Below, in pieces: positions 8,451 through 17,048 of a stretch of DNA of 64,000 bases (positions are counted from its first letter, which is position 1; every line of letters begins with the position of its first letter). The notes beneath the pieces were generated by a model. That model was not told the DNA's origin. It saw only the letters and a program-made list of their open reading frames with translations, and ran no database searches. The stretch is from JABDLO01 sp041749255 (GTDB lineage Bacteria > Bacteroidota > Bacteroidia > Chitinophagales > Saprospiraceae). Location of the stretch: positions 18,589-82,588 of the forward strand of contig JBGTBR010000001.1 in assembly GCA_041749255.1 (NCBI GenBank). The letters are read 5' to 3'. A program made the translations under genes and the position numbers.

Positions 8451-9488
8451 CTATGGCTTATGAGGACGAATGCAAATTATCTCATTATCTGCCAGTATGA
8501 AACTTTTCTCAAAATCACCTGTGATGACTGGTGCGGGAATACCATCATGAATCATTATAGGGGTGCGGATAATATAAGCCTGATCCCATAATTCATTTTC
8601 CAGGAATGCTTTAATAATGGTACTGCCTCCTTCCACAATCACAGAATAAACTTTATTGGCAAAACATATATCCATCACTTCTTGAAGAAATGACTCACTA
8701 TCAACAGCATATGATAAATTTGGGAAAACTAGTCCAGATCTGCCCTCTTTTGAAATATGAATTGTAAGGGCCTCGGTATTAAAGATATTCGAATCACCAT
8801 CCAACCTGTTTCTCCTGTCAAGTACGATCCTCACGGGGTTTTCTCCCGGGTACAGCCTGGTGGTGAGAGAGGGATTGTCCACCATAACCGTTTCTGACCC
8901 TACTAGTATACCTTCATGTTCAGCTCTTAATTTATGACTCCAAAACCTTGCAAATTCATTACTTAGCCAAACCGATCTTCCCTTCACTCCCATAAATCCA
9001 TCCTTGCTTACAGCCATTTTAATAGTAATATAGGGTCGCTTATAAATCGAATTGGCAATAAACTTTTCTATAATCTTCCTTCCACTTTCTTCTAAAATTC
9101 CAACTGTAACTTCCACCCGGCTTTCTCTCAATATTCTAATACCTTTACCCAGAACCAATGGATGGGGATCTGTAGTACTGATTACGACCCTTGGAATTTT
9201 ATGCTCGATAATTAGCGAGGTACATGGGGGAGTTTTTCCGTGATGACAACACGGTTCTAAAGAAACATATAGTGTTGATTCTGAAATGAAACCTTTATTT
9301 TCTTTTCGTACACTTTGCAGGCATTCCACTTCAGCATGCGGTCCCCCAAATACGCGATGATATCCTTCTCCAATTATACGTTCATTGTATACCAAAACGG
9401 CTCCAACATTAGGGTTGGGAGCAGTGGACTTTCCACCTCTTTTTGCTAACTGAAAAGTTCTATTTATATAGTATTCGTGGGTATTCAT
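8451..9488 (-). CDS. ribD: Bifunctional riboflavin biosynthesis deaminase/reductase RibD
   Basis: Performs the second and third steps of riboflavin synthesis: deamination of the pyrimidine intermediate and NADPH-dependent reduction of its ribosyl group. The N-terminal CMP/dCMP-deaminase-type domain (1-145) has H51-A-E53 in GGPHAEVE and C80/C89 in EPCCHHGKTPPC as zinc ligands. The reductase domain begins near 148 (RPYITIKMAVSKDGFM) and includes VGSETVMVDNPSLTTR and the VEGGSTI motif. At 345 residues it is full length. Its ATG overlaps the stop of the cysteine desulfurase gene by 4 bases, placing it last in the glmM-aminotransferase-desulfurase-ribD run. No other rib genes are nearby. Confidence 0.95.
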   Translation of the reverse strand: MNTHEYYINRTFQLAKRGGKSTAPNPNVGAVLVYNERIIGEGYHRVFGGPHAEVECLQSVRKENKGFISESTLYVSLEPCCHHGKTPPCTSLIIEHKIPRVVISTTDPHPLVLGKGIRILRESRVEVTVGILEESGRKIIEKFIANSIYKRPYITIKMAVSKDGFMGVKGRSVWLSNEFARFWSHKLRAEHEGILVGSETVMVDNPSLTTRLYPGENPVRIVLDRRNRLDGDSNIFNTEALTIHISKEGRSGLVFPNLSYAVDSESFLQEVMDICFANKVYSVIVEGGSTIIKAFLENELWDQAYIIRTPIMIHDGIPAPVITGDFEKSFILADNEIICIRPHKP

Positions 9489-10618
9489 CCTACAGATGCA
9501 GGCGTCATGGATTTGAGCTTTTCAATAGTATAATCAATTTCATCATGCGTATTGAGATGGGATAAGGAAAACCGGATTGTTTTTCGTTTGGGGTTATGAC
9601 CAATGGCTTGTAAAACATGGGAATCTTCTTCCACTCCTGAACTGCAGGCACTTCCTGAGGAAGCACATATACCGGCAATATCCATATTCATTACCAATAA
9701 ATTTGCTTTTTCTGATTGGGGAAACGATACGCTAAGAATATTGTATAGCGTATGTGTTGAGCCATTGAACACTATATCTTCCAATTCGTATTGCAGGCGA
9801 TCTTTAAAATAATTTCTAAGTTCCGATACATAAGCGTGCCGGGCAACCATTTCTTTTACTGCTATGTCCAGTGCTGAGGCCATTCCAACAATGCCATAAA
9901 TATTCTCTGTTCCTGCTCTCATATTCCTTTCCTGAGATCCTCCAAGTATATATGGATGTATGGGGTGTTGGCTATTGATATATACAAATCCCACGCCTTT
10001 AGGTCCATAAAACTTGTGTGCAGAGCCACTACCAAATGTGAGATGGAGTTTTTCAAACTCCAAAGGATATTTTCCTATCATCTGGACTGTATCACTGTGA
10101 AATAGAGTGCCATTTCGTTTGCACATAAGTCCCAAAGATTGAATATCCTGAATCACTCCTATTTCATTATTGGCATACATGGCGACGAGTATAGCCTGAT
10201 CCGCGTATTTTTCTATCAATTTCTCAGCTTCTTCCTGATCAATTTCACCCCTTTCATTTACTGTCAATGGGATAGCCTTTACTCCTTTGCTTTTTTGAAG
10301 ATAATGTATAGTATGCAACACACAATGATGCTCAATCGGACTGTATAGTATTACTTTTTTGCCCAGCGTCTCTACAGCCTGTATTAATACCATGTTATTA
10401 GCCTCTGTTGCTCCGGAAGTGAAAAATATTTCTCCAATCGAAACCTGAAAAGCCTGAGCTACTCTTTTTCTCGCGGCTTCAATATGTGTTTTAGCCTGCC
10501 TTCCAAAATGGTGTATTGAAGAGGGATTTCCATAGCATTCATCCATAATTTGGATCATCTCTTTCTTCACTTCAGGGAGGAGGGGAGTAGTAGCCGCATG
10601 ATCAAAGTATACTCTCAT
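9485..10618 (-). CDS. Cysteine desulfurase (IscS/NifS type)
   Basis: A PLP enzyme that takes sulfur from cysteine for Fe-S clusters and tRNA thiolation. The fold-type I class V pattern is complete: YFDHAATTPL at the start, SGATEANN (68-75), the PLP lysine K202 in GSAHKFYGPKG, and the mobile-loop cysteine C325 in SSGSACSSG. At 377 residues it fits the NifS/IscS group; it is shorter than E. coli IscS. It could supply sulfur to MnmA, which is encoded at 54.8 kb. No iscU or sufBCD genes are adjacent. It overlaps both neighbours by 4 bases (ATGA), so it is probably translationally coupled with the long class-V enzyme upstream and ribD downstream. Confidence 0.92.
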   Translation of the reverse strand: MRVYFDHAATTPLLPEVKKEMIQIMDECYGNPSSIHHFGRQAKTHIEAARKRVAQAFQVSIGEIFFTSGATEANNMVLIQAVETLGKKVILYSPIEHHCVLHTIHYLQKSKGVKAIPLTVNERGEIDQEEAEKLIEKYADQAILVAMYANNEIGVIQDIQSLGLMCKRNGTLFHSDTVQMIGKYPLEFEKLHLTFGSGSAHKFYGPKGVGFVYINSQHPIHPYILGGSQERNMRAGTENIYGIVGMASALDIAVKEMVARHAYVSELRNYFKDRLQYELEDIVFNGSTHTLYNILSVSFPQSEKANLLVMNMDIAGICASSGSACSSGVEEDSHVLQAIGHNPKRKTIRFSLSHLNTHDEIDYTIEKLKSMTPASVG

Positions 10619-12093
10619 ACTATTGTTTTTTTTGTGTCAAACCAATGATTGACCATTTCCTGTGGATCAAAAGTTCCATATCTGTATGAAAATTCATTTT
10701 TTCTTGGATTGTAATCGTAGTCTTCAACCCATTCCTGATGATGCAACGCCAGAAGCTTTATGCCTTCCAGGCATGTGTATAATTCTTCATTCGTCATGGT
10801 AGGGTGAATACTCATCCTGATCCATCCGGGCTTCAGAGTATTATCGCCAATAGAGATTCTATCGGTTATGTTTTTCGATATTTCAGGAGATACCTGGAGG
10901 AGATAGTGCCCATATGTACCAGCACAACTGCATCCACCCCTTACCTGTATGCCAAACCGATCATTTAGAATTTTCACTCCTAAATTATAATGCATATCTT
11001 CTATATAGAAAGATATAACGCCCAATCTCTTTTTGAGATTCCCTGCAAGAATATGGATATTGGGAATTTTTTCTAAATACTCAAAAATAGTTTGAACCAT
11101 TTCTTCTTCTCTCGTGAGAATGTTTTCTGCACCCATTTCCTCTTTCAACTGAATGCACAAAGCCACTCTGATGGTCTGTAAAAAGGAAGGAGTGCCTCCA
11201 TCTTCTCTTGCTTCTATTTCATCGAAATATTTGTGCTCTCCCCATGGATTTGTCCAGTCTACAGTGCCTCCACCCGGATTATCAGGGACTTTATTTTTAT
11301 ACAATTTCGGATGAAAAATGAGAATTCCGGAACTTCCAGGTCCACCTAAAAATTTATGTGGAGAGAAATATACAGCATCAAGTGAGGCCTCAGGATCAGA
11401 AGGGTGCATGTCAATATCAATGTAAGGTGCCGAACAGGCAAAGTCAACAAAGCAAAGCCCACCCTCACGATGCATCATTTTTGCAATTTCATAATAGGGG
11501 GTTTTCACTCCAGTTACATTGGAACACGATGTGACAGCTGCTGCCTTGAAATCACTGTTTTTATACTTTGCCAACAGATGCTTTAAATGGTTAAGGTCGG
11601 GCAAACCGTCCTCATTCGCCTTAATGATTTCGACTTTAGCGATGGTTTCGATCCATGAAGTTTGATTGGAGTGGTGTTCCATATGTGTAATAAATATAAC
11701 CGGACGTTTATTTTCTTCCGGTTTCCAATGGCCGTGAAAGCGTTCATGAAGTCTTAAGCCAAGTATGCGTTGGAATTTATTTACAACACCAGTCATACCA
11801 CTATTAGATGAGATCAATACATCCGAAGAATTTGCGTTGACGTGTTTTTTTATAATTTCCTTTGCTTTATGATAAGCCTGCGTCATAGAGCAGCCAGTCA
11901 TAGTCGTTTCAGTGTGTGTATTTGCGACAAAAGGATAGATTTTTTTCATAAATACATCCTCGATCGGTTTATACATGCGTCCGCTGGCAGTCCAGTCTGC
12001 ATATATGATCTTTTGTTCACCAAAAGGACTTTCAAAGGTTTGATCTATTCCGATGATATTTTTTCTGAATTTCTTAAAATAATCTTGATCCAT
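10615..12093 (-). CDS. Long class-V aminotransferase-fold PLP enzyme, 492 aa
   Basis: A second class-V PLP enzyme directly upstream of the cysteine desulfurase. It has YADWTASGRMY at 31-41, VDFACSAPYIDID, the PLP lysine K247 in SPHKFLGGPGSSG, and a late RGGCSCAGTYGH with C388 and C390 in the position where desulfurases carry their catalytic cysteine. At 492 residues it is about 100 longer than SufS/IscS, with an extended C-terminal region (405-492). Proteins of this type are annotated only as aminotransferase class V-fold or cysteine-desulfurase-like; the reaction is not known to me. The adjacent Cys pair suggests sulfur or selenium chemistry, but this is inference. It starts 9 bases after the glmM stop and overlaps the next gene by 4 bases. 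Confidence 0.82.
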   Translation of the reverse strand: MDQDYFKKFRKNIIGIDQTFESPFGEQKIIYADWTASGRMYKPIEDVFMKKIYPFVANTHTETTMTGCSMTQAYHKAKEIIKKHVNANSSDVLISSNSGMTGVVNKFQRILGLRLHERFHGHWKPEENKRPVIFITHMEHHSNQTSWIETIAKVEIIKANEDGLPDLNHLKHLLAKYKNSDFKAAAVTSCSNVTGVKTPYYEIAKMMHREGGLCFVDFACSAPYIDIDMHPSDPEASLDAVYFSPHKFLGGPGSSGILIFHPKLYKNKVPDNPGGGTVDWTNPWGEHKYFDEIEAREDGGTPSFLQTIRVALCIQLKEEMGAENILTREEEMVQTIFEYLEKIPNIHILAGNLKKRLGVISFYIEDMHYNLGVKILNDRFGIQVRGGCSCAGTYGHYLLQVSPEISKNITDRISIGDNTLKPGWIRMSIHPTMTNEELYTCLEGIKLLALHHQEWVEDYDYNPRKNEFSYRYGTFDPQEMVNHWFDTKKTIV

Positions 12094-12102
12094 CAGAGTG
12101 AA

Positions 12103-13479
12103 TTAATGGGTAATATGAATTTTGTCTTTTACAGAATTTATCAATTGGTGGACGTGTTTTTCATCCTTTCCTTCTGCGTATATTCTTATTATGGGTTCAG
12201 TATTGGATTTTCTAAGGTGTACCCAACCTTCTTCAAAGTCAATCTTAACACCATCAATATCATTGATTTCCAAGTCAGCAAAGGCTGTTTTTACTTTATC
12301 GAGTATGAGATTAATGTCTGTATCTGACTCTGAAGAGATTTTGTCTTTTATCATCGAATAGTGCCTGTATGTTTTCTTCAGGTCTGAAAGTGATATATCT
12401 CTCTTTGCCAATAAGTTCAAAATGAGGGTAATACCTACCAATGCATCCCGCCCGTAATGCAAGTCGGGGAGAATGACCCCACCGTTACCTTCTCCGCCTA
12501 TAATGGCGTTTATTTTTTTCATTTTATCAACTACATGTACTTCACCTACTGCAGAAGCGGCATATTGATAACCTTTTTCCCTGGTTAAATCTCGCAAAGC
12601 TCGGGTCGAGGAAAGATTAGATACAGTGGATCCACCTTTGATTTCAAGCATAAAATCAGCCGCTGCCACCAGTGTATATTCTTCACCGAACATCTTTCCA
12701 TCTTCTGATATCAGGGCTAATCTATCCACATCGGGATCCACTGCCACACCCATATCGGCATTGGTCTCCAATACTTTATCCATGAGTTCAGTTAAATGTA
12801 TCTCCAATGGTTCAGGATTATGGGCAAACATCCCATGCATTTCGGTATTGATCCCGATAACTTCACATTGCAGCTTTTCCAGTAAGGGTATCATAGATAT
12901 AGCACCTGTGGAATTAATGCAGTCCACTACGACTTTAAATTTCTTAGACCGGATGAGATCAGCATCGATATAGGGCAGGTTTAAGATCGCTTCTATGTGT
13001 CTGCTAATGGAACCATCAGATATTGCATAAGATCCAAAATCATGTATATCATTGAAAATTAATCTTTTATCTTCAATCAAATAAAGTATCCGTTTAGCAT
13101 CAGACTCGGAAATAAATTCACCTTTTTCATTTAGAAATTTAAGAGCATTCCAGTTTTCCATATTGTGACTGGCTGTAAAAACTATACCACCACCTGCATT
13201 ATGAAAAGGTACTTCCAGCTCTACGGTAGGCGTAGTGGAAAGGCCCAGGTCCACTACATCTATTCCCATCATGAGTAAGGTATTCATTGCTATTTGGGCG
13301 ACCATAGGTCCTGATTTTCTACCATCTCGTCCAACAATAACTTTAAGTGGATTTCCGGTTTCTTTTAACCACATTCCAAATGCTGCAGTACATTCTACAA
13401 TATCTATGGGAGTAAGATTATTGGAACTTTCTCCTCCTAATGTTCCACGTATACCAGATATGGATTTTATTAGTGTCAA
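12103..13479 (-). CDS. glmM: Phosphoglucosamine mutase / phosphomannomutase family (GlmM-like)
   Basis: Member of the alpha-D-phosphohexomutase family, most likely converting glucosamine-6-P to glucosamine-1-P for peptidoglycan and lipopolysaccharide precursors. The phosphoserine loop is TASHN (S104), the metal loop DPDVDRLAL, the sugar-specificity loop GGEGNGG and the phosphate-binding C-terminal RKSNTEPIIRIYAEG. I start it at the TTG at 13479, giving MTLIKSISGIRG, which matches the typical start of Bacteroidota homologues and yields 458 residues. The frame stays open for 81 more codons to 13722, but those have no family similarity and would overlap the divergent promoter region. Phosphomannomutase specificity cannot be excluded. 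It heads the leftward run ending in ribD. Confidence 0.88.
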   Translation of the reverse strand: MTLIKSISGIRGTLGGESSNNLTPIDIVECTAAFGMWLKETGNPLKVIVGRDGRKSGPMVAQIAMNTLLMMGIDVVDLGLSTTPTVELEVPFHNAGGGIVFTASHNMENWNALKFLNEKGEFISESDAKRILYLIEDKRLIFNDIHDFGSYAISDGSISRHIEAILNLPYIDADLIRSKKFKVVVDCINSTGAISMIPLLEKLQCEVIGINTEMHGMFAHNPEPLEIHLTELMDKVLETNADMGVAVDPDVDRLALISEDGKMFGEEYTLVAAADFMLEIKGGSTVSNLSSTRALRDLTREKGYQYAASAVGEVHVVDKMKKINAIIGGEGNGGVILPDLHYGRDALVGITLILNLLAKRDISLSDLKKTYRHYSMIKDKISSESDTDINLILDKVKTAFADLEINDIDGVKIDFEEGWVHLRKSNTEPIIRIYAEGKDEKHVHQLINSVKDKIHITH

Positions 13480-13774
13480 TGGACAGGGTTTTTGTGAAAA
13501 CGTATAATAAATTAAAATACAAAGTGTAAAATTAATATTTTCGATATGAAATAAAACCAAATTTAGGTTTATAGTAGCAGAAACACATATTAAAGCCTGG
13601 CGATTATTCAGCGATTCGGATTGAGTAGGGTGATAAGAGGCTCTGTGGCTCACAGACATGGTAGCGGGGGGAAAGTTTGTTTGATAAATTGCTAAAATCT
13701 TTACTGAACAACACCTTTTCATGAAGATAGATAAGTGATTACAATGCTTTTAGACTTTTACAATTACAAATTCT

Positions 13775-14371
13775 ATGGAATTAGGCCAACTGGTTCAAAA
13801 TGTAGATTATGCCATTCTGAACATAATTTATTTTGAATTAAAAAACGACGTTTTTGATGTGTATTTACCCATTTTCCGTAATAAATGGTTTTGGGTACCA
13901 CTATATGTATATCTGATATCTTATATCATCTTTAATCTGGGAAAAAAAGCTATCGTTGTTTTGGGTATTATACTTATCACTTTCAGTTTAACTGATTCTA
14001 TAAGCAGTTCTCTGATCAAGAAAAATGTAAAGAGACCCAGACCCTGCCACGAACAAGTGTTTGATTATAAACCTCTGGTAGTATGTGGACAGGGATATAG
14101 TTTCACCTCTTCGCATGCAGCCAATCATTTTGGCCTTTCAATGAGTCTTATTTTGCTATTGCCTTTTTTGGGGAGAATATGGAAATTCCTTTTACTGTTT
14201 TGGGCTTGTGTTATTTCATTTGCTCAAATCTATGTAGGATTGCATTACTTTACTGATGTGTTGGGTGGTGCATTATTAGGAATAGGTGTAGCCTGGCTAT
14301 TATCAAATATATATTATTTTTGTTCCAAAAGCAGTAACTATTCAAACATTGCTACAGAGAGGAAGATATGA
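13775..14371 (+). CDS. PAP2-family membrane phosphatase
   Basis: A 198-residue membrane protein with about five hydrophobic segments and the three PAP2 signature motifs: KKNVKRPRP (82-90), a variant of the PSGH motif as SFTSSHA (H114), and SFAQIYVGLHYFTDVLGG (H157, D161). The catalytic histidines face the periplasm. Likely substrates are undecaprenyl diphosphate or phosphatidate-type lipids, but these cannot be told apart here. The spacer to glmM on the other strand is 295 bases and holds promoters for both. The last 20 residues are polar and cytoplasmic-looking. Confidence 0.88.
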   Translation: MELGQLVQNVDYAILNIIYFELKNDVFDVYLPIFRNKWFWVPLYVYLISYIIFNLGKKAIVVLGIILITFSLTDSISSSLIKKNVKRPRPCHEQVFDYKPLVVCGQGYSFTSSHAANHFGLSMSLILLLPFLGRIWKFLLLFWACVISFAQIYVGLHYFTDVLGGALLGIGVAWLLSNIYYFCSKSSNYSNIATERKI

Positions 14372-14380
14372 TAGCCACCA

Positions 14381-14417
14381 CCCCAAAGTGTTGGAGGCAG
14401 ACCTCAAAGCTTTGGAG
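14381..14417. repeat. Hairpin repeat CCCCAAAG..CTTTGGAG
   Basis: Arms at 14381-14397 and 14402-14417 are inverted copies with four mismatches, forming a hairpin 9 bases after the PAP2 gene stop. A related single arm (CCCCCCAAAGCATTGAAGGGG) is at 57363-57383 between rimM and the DinB gene. No T-run follows, so it looks like a dispersed short palindromic repeat more than a standard terminator, though it could act as one. Confidence 0.45.
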
Positions 14418-14493
14418 AGAATTAGGTCAAAATGTAACGGATCCCATTTATTCCATTTTAGTTACTAAAAGAATAATCTCAAAATAAATAAAA

Positions 14494-14832
14494 ATGAAAT
14501 ATTACCATAATCCCCGATGCAGAAAGAGCAGAGAAGGTCTGACTTTGTTGGAATCGAAGGGTATCCAACCTGCAATAGTTTTATATATGACTGAACCTTT
14601 GGATACAAATGAGCTAGACAGTGTTCTTCAAAGCCTTAATATGGAGCCAGTAGATTTGGTTAGAAAAAATGAAAAGGTTTACAAGGAAGAGCTAAAAGAA
14701 AAGTCGTTTACACGAGATGAATGGCTGGATATCATGATCCAGTACCCTCAATTGATAGAAAGACCAATACTGGTGAATAAAGGGAAGGCAGTTGTGGGAA
14801 GACCAGTAGAAGAATTACTCAGCCTTATTTGA
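14494..14832 (+). CDS. ArsC/Spx-family arsenate reductase-like protein
   Basis: A 112-residue thioredoxin-fold protein of the ArsC family (glutaredoxin-coupled type). It has the start YYHNPRCRKSREG with the single catalytic C9, then LYMTEPLDTNEL, LVRKNEKVYKEE, and the C-terminal ERPILVNKGKAVVGRP that carries the arsenate-binding arginine region. True arsenate reductases and YffB-like proteins of unknown role share these motifs. No ars operon (arsB, acr3, arsR) is nearby, so a housekeeping role is equally possible. Its 3' end overlaps the miaA 3' end by 18 bases on the opposite strand. Confidence 0.85.
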   Translation: MKYYHNPRCRKSREGLTLLESKGIQPAIVLYMTEPLDTNELDSVLQSLNMEPVDLVRKNEKVYKEELKEKSFTRDEWLDIMIQYPQLIERPILVNKGKAVVGRPVEELLSLI

Positions 14833-15762
14833 TTTTATTATTTCCGTATCGATATATGTTATGATACCAGATAAGTTTTCTGGGTGGAACTCTGCGAAAT
14901 TTTCTTTATTCCTAAACCAGGTCAATTGTCTTTTAGCATATCGTCTGGAATTCTGTTTAATCAAATCTACAGCGGTTTTCAAATCATATTCATCATTAAG
15001 ATATGCCAGGATTTCTTTATATCCTACGGTATTCAGCGAAGGAAGATCTGAATGTAATTGTAATGATTTCACCTCTTCTATAAGTCCTTCATCTATCATG
15101 TCATCTACTCTCTGATTGATTCTTTCATACAATTCTTTTCTTTCGCGATTGAGTATTATTGGAATAGGATGGAAGTCTCTTTTTGAGTGTTGACCTTTCA
15201 GATAACTTGAAAAAGTCCGACCGCTGACTTCTATCACTGTAATCGCTCTAATTAATCTATTGGGATTATTGATGTCCACCGTATCATAATACTCCGGATC
15301 CCAGTCTTTCAATTGTGACTGCAAAAATGATAAACCATTTCTATCTTTCAGGGTATTCCATTTATTTCTGGTATTTATTGGCACCTCAGGAAATGGATCA
15401 AGACCTTGCAGTATAGACTGAATATAAAACCCGGTACCACCACAGAGAATCATAATCTCATTTTTTGTATAATATTCGTCTAATATTGACAATACTTCTG
15501 TTACATAACGACCCACATCATACTTTTCGGTGGTAGATATATGACCCACCAAGTGATGTTTTATCCTGTTAAGATATTCTATTGATGGTTTTGCTGTGCC
15601 AATTTGCAATTCCTTGTAAATTTGACGTGAATCAGCAGAAATGATTTCACTATGATAATGTTCAGCCAATTGCACGGCACATGAGGTTTTCCCTACCGCA
15701 GTAGGCCCTGCCAGGATAATAAGTATCCTGGAAGTTGGGTATTTGCCTGATGTATCGTGCAT
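14815..15762 (-). CDS. miaA: tRNA dimethylallyltransferase MiaA
   Basis: Transfers a dimethylallyl group to A37 of tRNAs reading UNN codons. The P-loop is GPTAVGKT (19-26), followed by the family motif SADSRQIYKELQIGTAKPS and by LCGGTGFYIQS, the substrate channel region. The C-terminal RQLTWFRNKE is the tRNA-binding signature. At 315 residues it is full length. It is convergent with the ArsC-like gene and overlaps it by 18 bases at the stops. It starts 88 bases from the divergent acyltransferase gene. Confidence 0.95.
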   Translation of the reverse strand: MHDTSGKYPTSRILIILAGPTAVGKTSCAVQLAEHYHSEIISADSRQIYKELQIGTAKPSIEYLNRIKHHLVGHISTTEKYDVGRYVTEVLSILDEYYTKNEIMILCGGTGFYIQSILQGLDPFPEVPINTRNKWNTLKDRNGLSFLQSQLKDWDPEYYDTVDINNPNRLIRAITVIEVSGRTFSSYLKGQHSKRDFHPIPIILNRERKELYERINQRVDDMIDEGLIEEVKSLQLHSDLPSLNTVGYKEILAYLNDEYDLKTAVDLIKQNSRRYAKRQLTWFRNKENFAEFHPENLSGIITYIDTEIIKSNKAE

Positions 15763-15850
15763 GGTTCAAATATAATGATTAAGCAGTGCTTGAATTACTG
15801 GATTAATCATTTTGTAAAGTATAATGAGAAATTGGTACAATTGGTAAACT

Positions 15851-17026
15851 ATGATCTACTACCTGGTCAGGATTCTAGCTAGAGTTGCAGTTCGGATTTA
15901 TTTTAAAAAAATACATATCGTAGGGCTGGAACGCATACCAGATACAGAACCATTATTTATTGCGTCCAACCATCCCAACGGTTTTATGGAAGCCATTTTA
16001 ATAGCCTGTTTTATACCAAGACCTTTGTATTTTTTAGTAAGAGGAGATGTCTTTGCAATCAGATCTATAAAACCACTTTTAATCGCTACCAATCAGATTC
16101 CGATATACAGATCCAGAGATGGATTTTCCAACTTGAGAAACAACGCGCACACGTTATCATCAGTTAATACTTATTTAAAAGAGAAAAAAGTCATACTTAT
16201 CTTTCCGGAAGGCACCACTCAGTGGGTTATCCGATTAAGACCATTACAAAAAGGTATGGCAAGAATGATATTTTCAGTTATGGAACAAAATCCTGAAATT
16301 CAACCTCAGATTGTGCCCGTAGGAGTCAATTTTACAAATCCTTCTCAATTTCGAAGTGAGGTTATGATAAAAGTAGGGGAGCCCTTAAAAAGTGTAGAAT
16401 ACCTTAATTCATATTTACAGAACCAAAGGAAAGCCATTACAGACCTAACGGATGAAACACACCGTCGAATGAAGGAATGTGTTCTTCATATTGAAGAAGA
16501 GAATACCAAAAAAATTTTGGAGAAGGCAGAAATATACAGATCACAATGGAAAACTTCGTTCCTTCCTTTTGTGGAAAGATCAGGTGACCGGCTTGAATTT
16601 GAAAAAAAATGCGCTGATTCGATCCAAAAAGTTGGATGGAATTTAGAAAAAAATAATAACGATTACACCCCGGTTAATCGGAATATGGTTGATTATGCAT
16701 TATTTATTCCAGCAATTATAGGGTATATTTTATGGTTTATCCCATTTTTTATTATTAAAAAAATCACAGACAGACTTGCAAAGGGTAGCATTTTTTACGG
16801 GTCAATTATGCTCACAGGTGGGGCATTTATAACTTTAATTTATTTTGTTATTGTTGCCATTGCAATTATTGCAAAAGGGGGATGGAGTTATAGCTTGTTC
16901 ATCGTGATTCCAGTTGCCGGGTTGGCATATCTGTACCTAAGGCATCGTGATGAAGAAAGAAAAAAATCTCTCATTTTTGATCAGAACAGAAATTGGATTC
17001 AAGAAGAAAGTTGTATAGGTGACTAA
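15851..17026 (+). CDS. PlsC-type 1-acyl-glycerol-3-phosphate acyltransferase-like protein
   Basis: A 391-residue membrane-associated acyltransferase. The catalytic block reads ASNHPNGFMEA (H41), and the phosphate-binding block IFPEGTTQ lies around 117-123. In the Bacteroidota subgroup I know, this block is usually NHPNSFLDA, with H five residues before an Asp; here Glu47 stands at the acidic position. The C-terminal third has two or three membrane helices (about 280-375), absent from basic PlsC. The likely role is acylation of lysophospholipid or a glycolipid at the inner membrane; the substrate is unknown. It is not clearly in an operon: miaA is divergent and the S41 peptidase gene is convergent, 22 bases away. 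Confidence 0.85.
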   Translation: MIYYLVRILARVAVRIYFKKIHIVGLERIPDTEPLFIASNHPNGFMEAILIACFIPRPLYFLVRGDVFAIRSIKPLLIATNQIPIYRSRDGFSNLRNNAHTLSSVNTYLKEKKVILIFPEGTTQWVIRLRPLQKGMARMIFSVMEQNPEIQPQIVPVGVNFTNPSQFRSEVMIKVGEPLKSVEYLNSYLQNQRKAITDLTDETHRRMKECVLHIEEENTKKILEKAEIYRSQWKTSFLPFVERSGDRLEFEKKCADSIQKVGWNLEKNNNDYTPVNRNMVDYALFIPAIIGYILWFIPFFIIKKITDRLAKGSIFYGSIMLTGGAFITLIYFVIVAIAIIAKGGWSYSLFIVIPVAGLAYLYLRHRDEERKKSLIFDQNRNWIQEESCIGD

Positions 17027-17048
17027 TTTTAATTCAAGTTGCAAACAA

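Noticed and set aside
13480..13722. 81-codon upstream extension of glmM
   Set aside because: No family similarity, and the TTG at 13479 gives the conserved N-terminus MTLIKSISGIRG.
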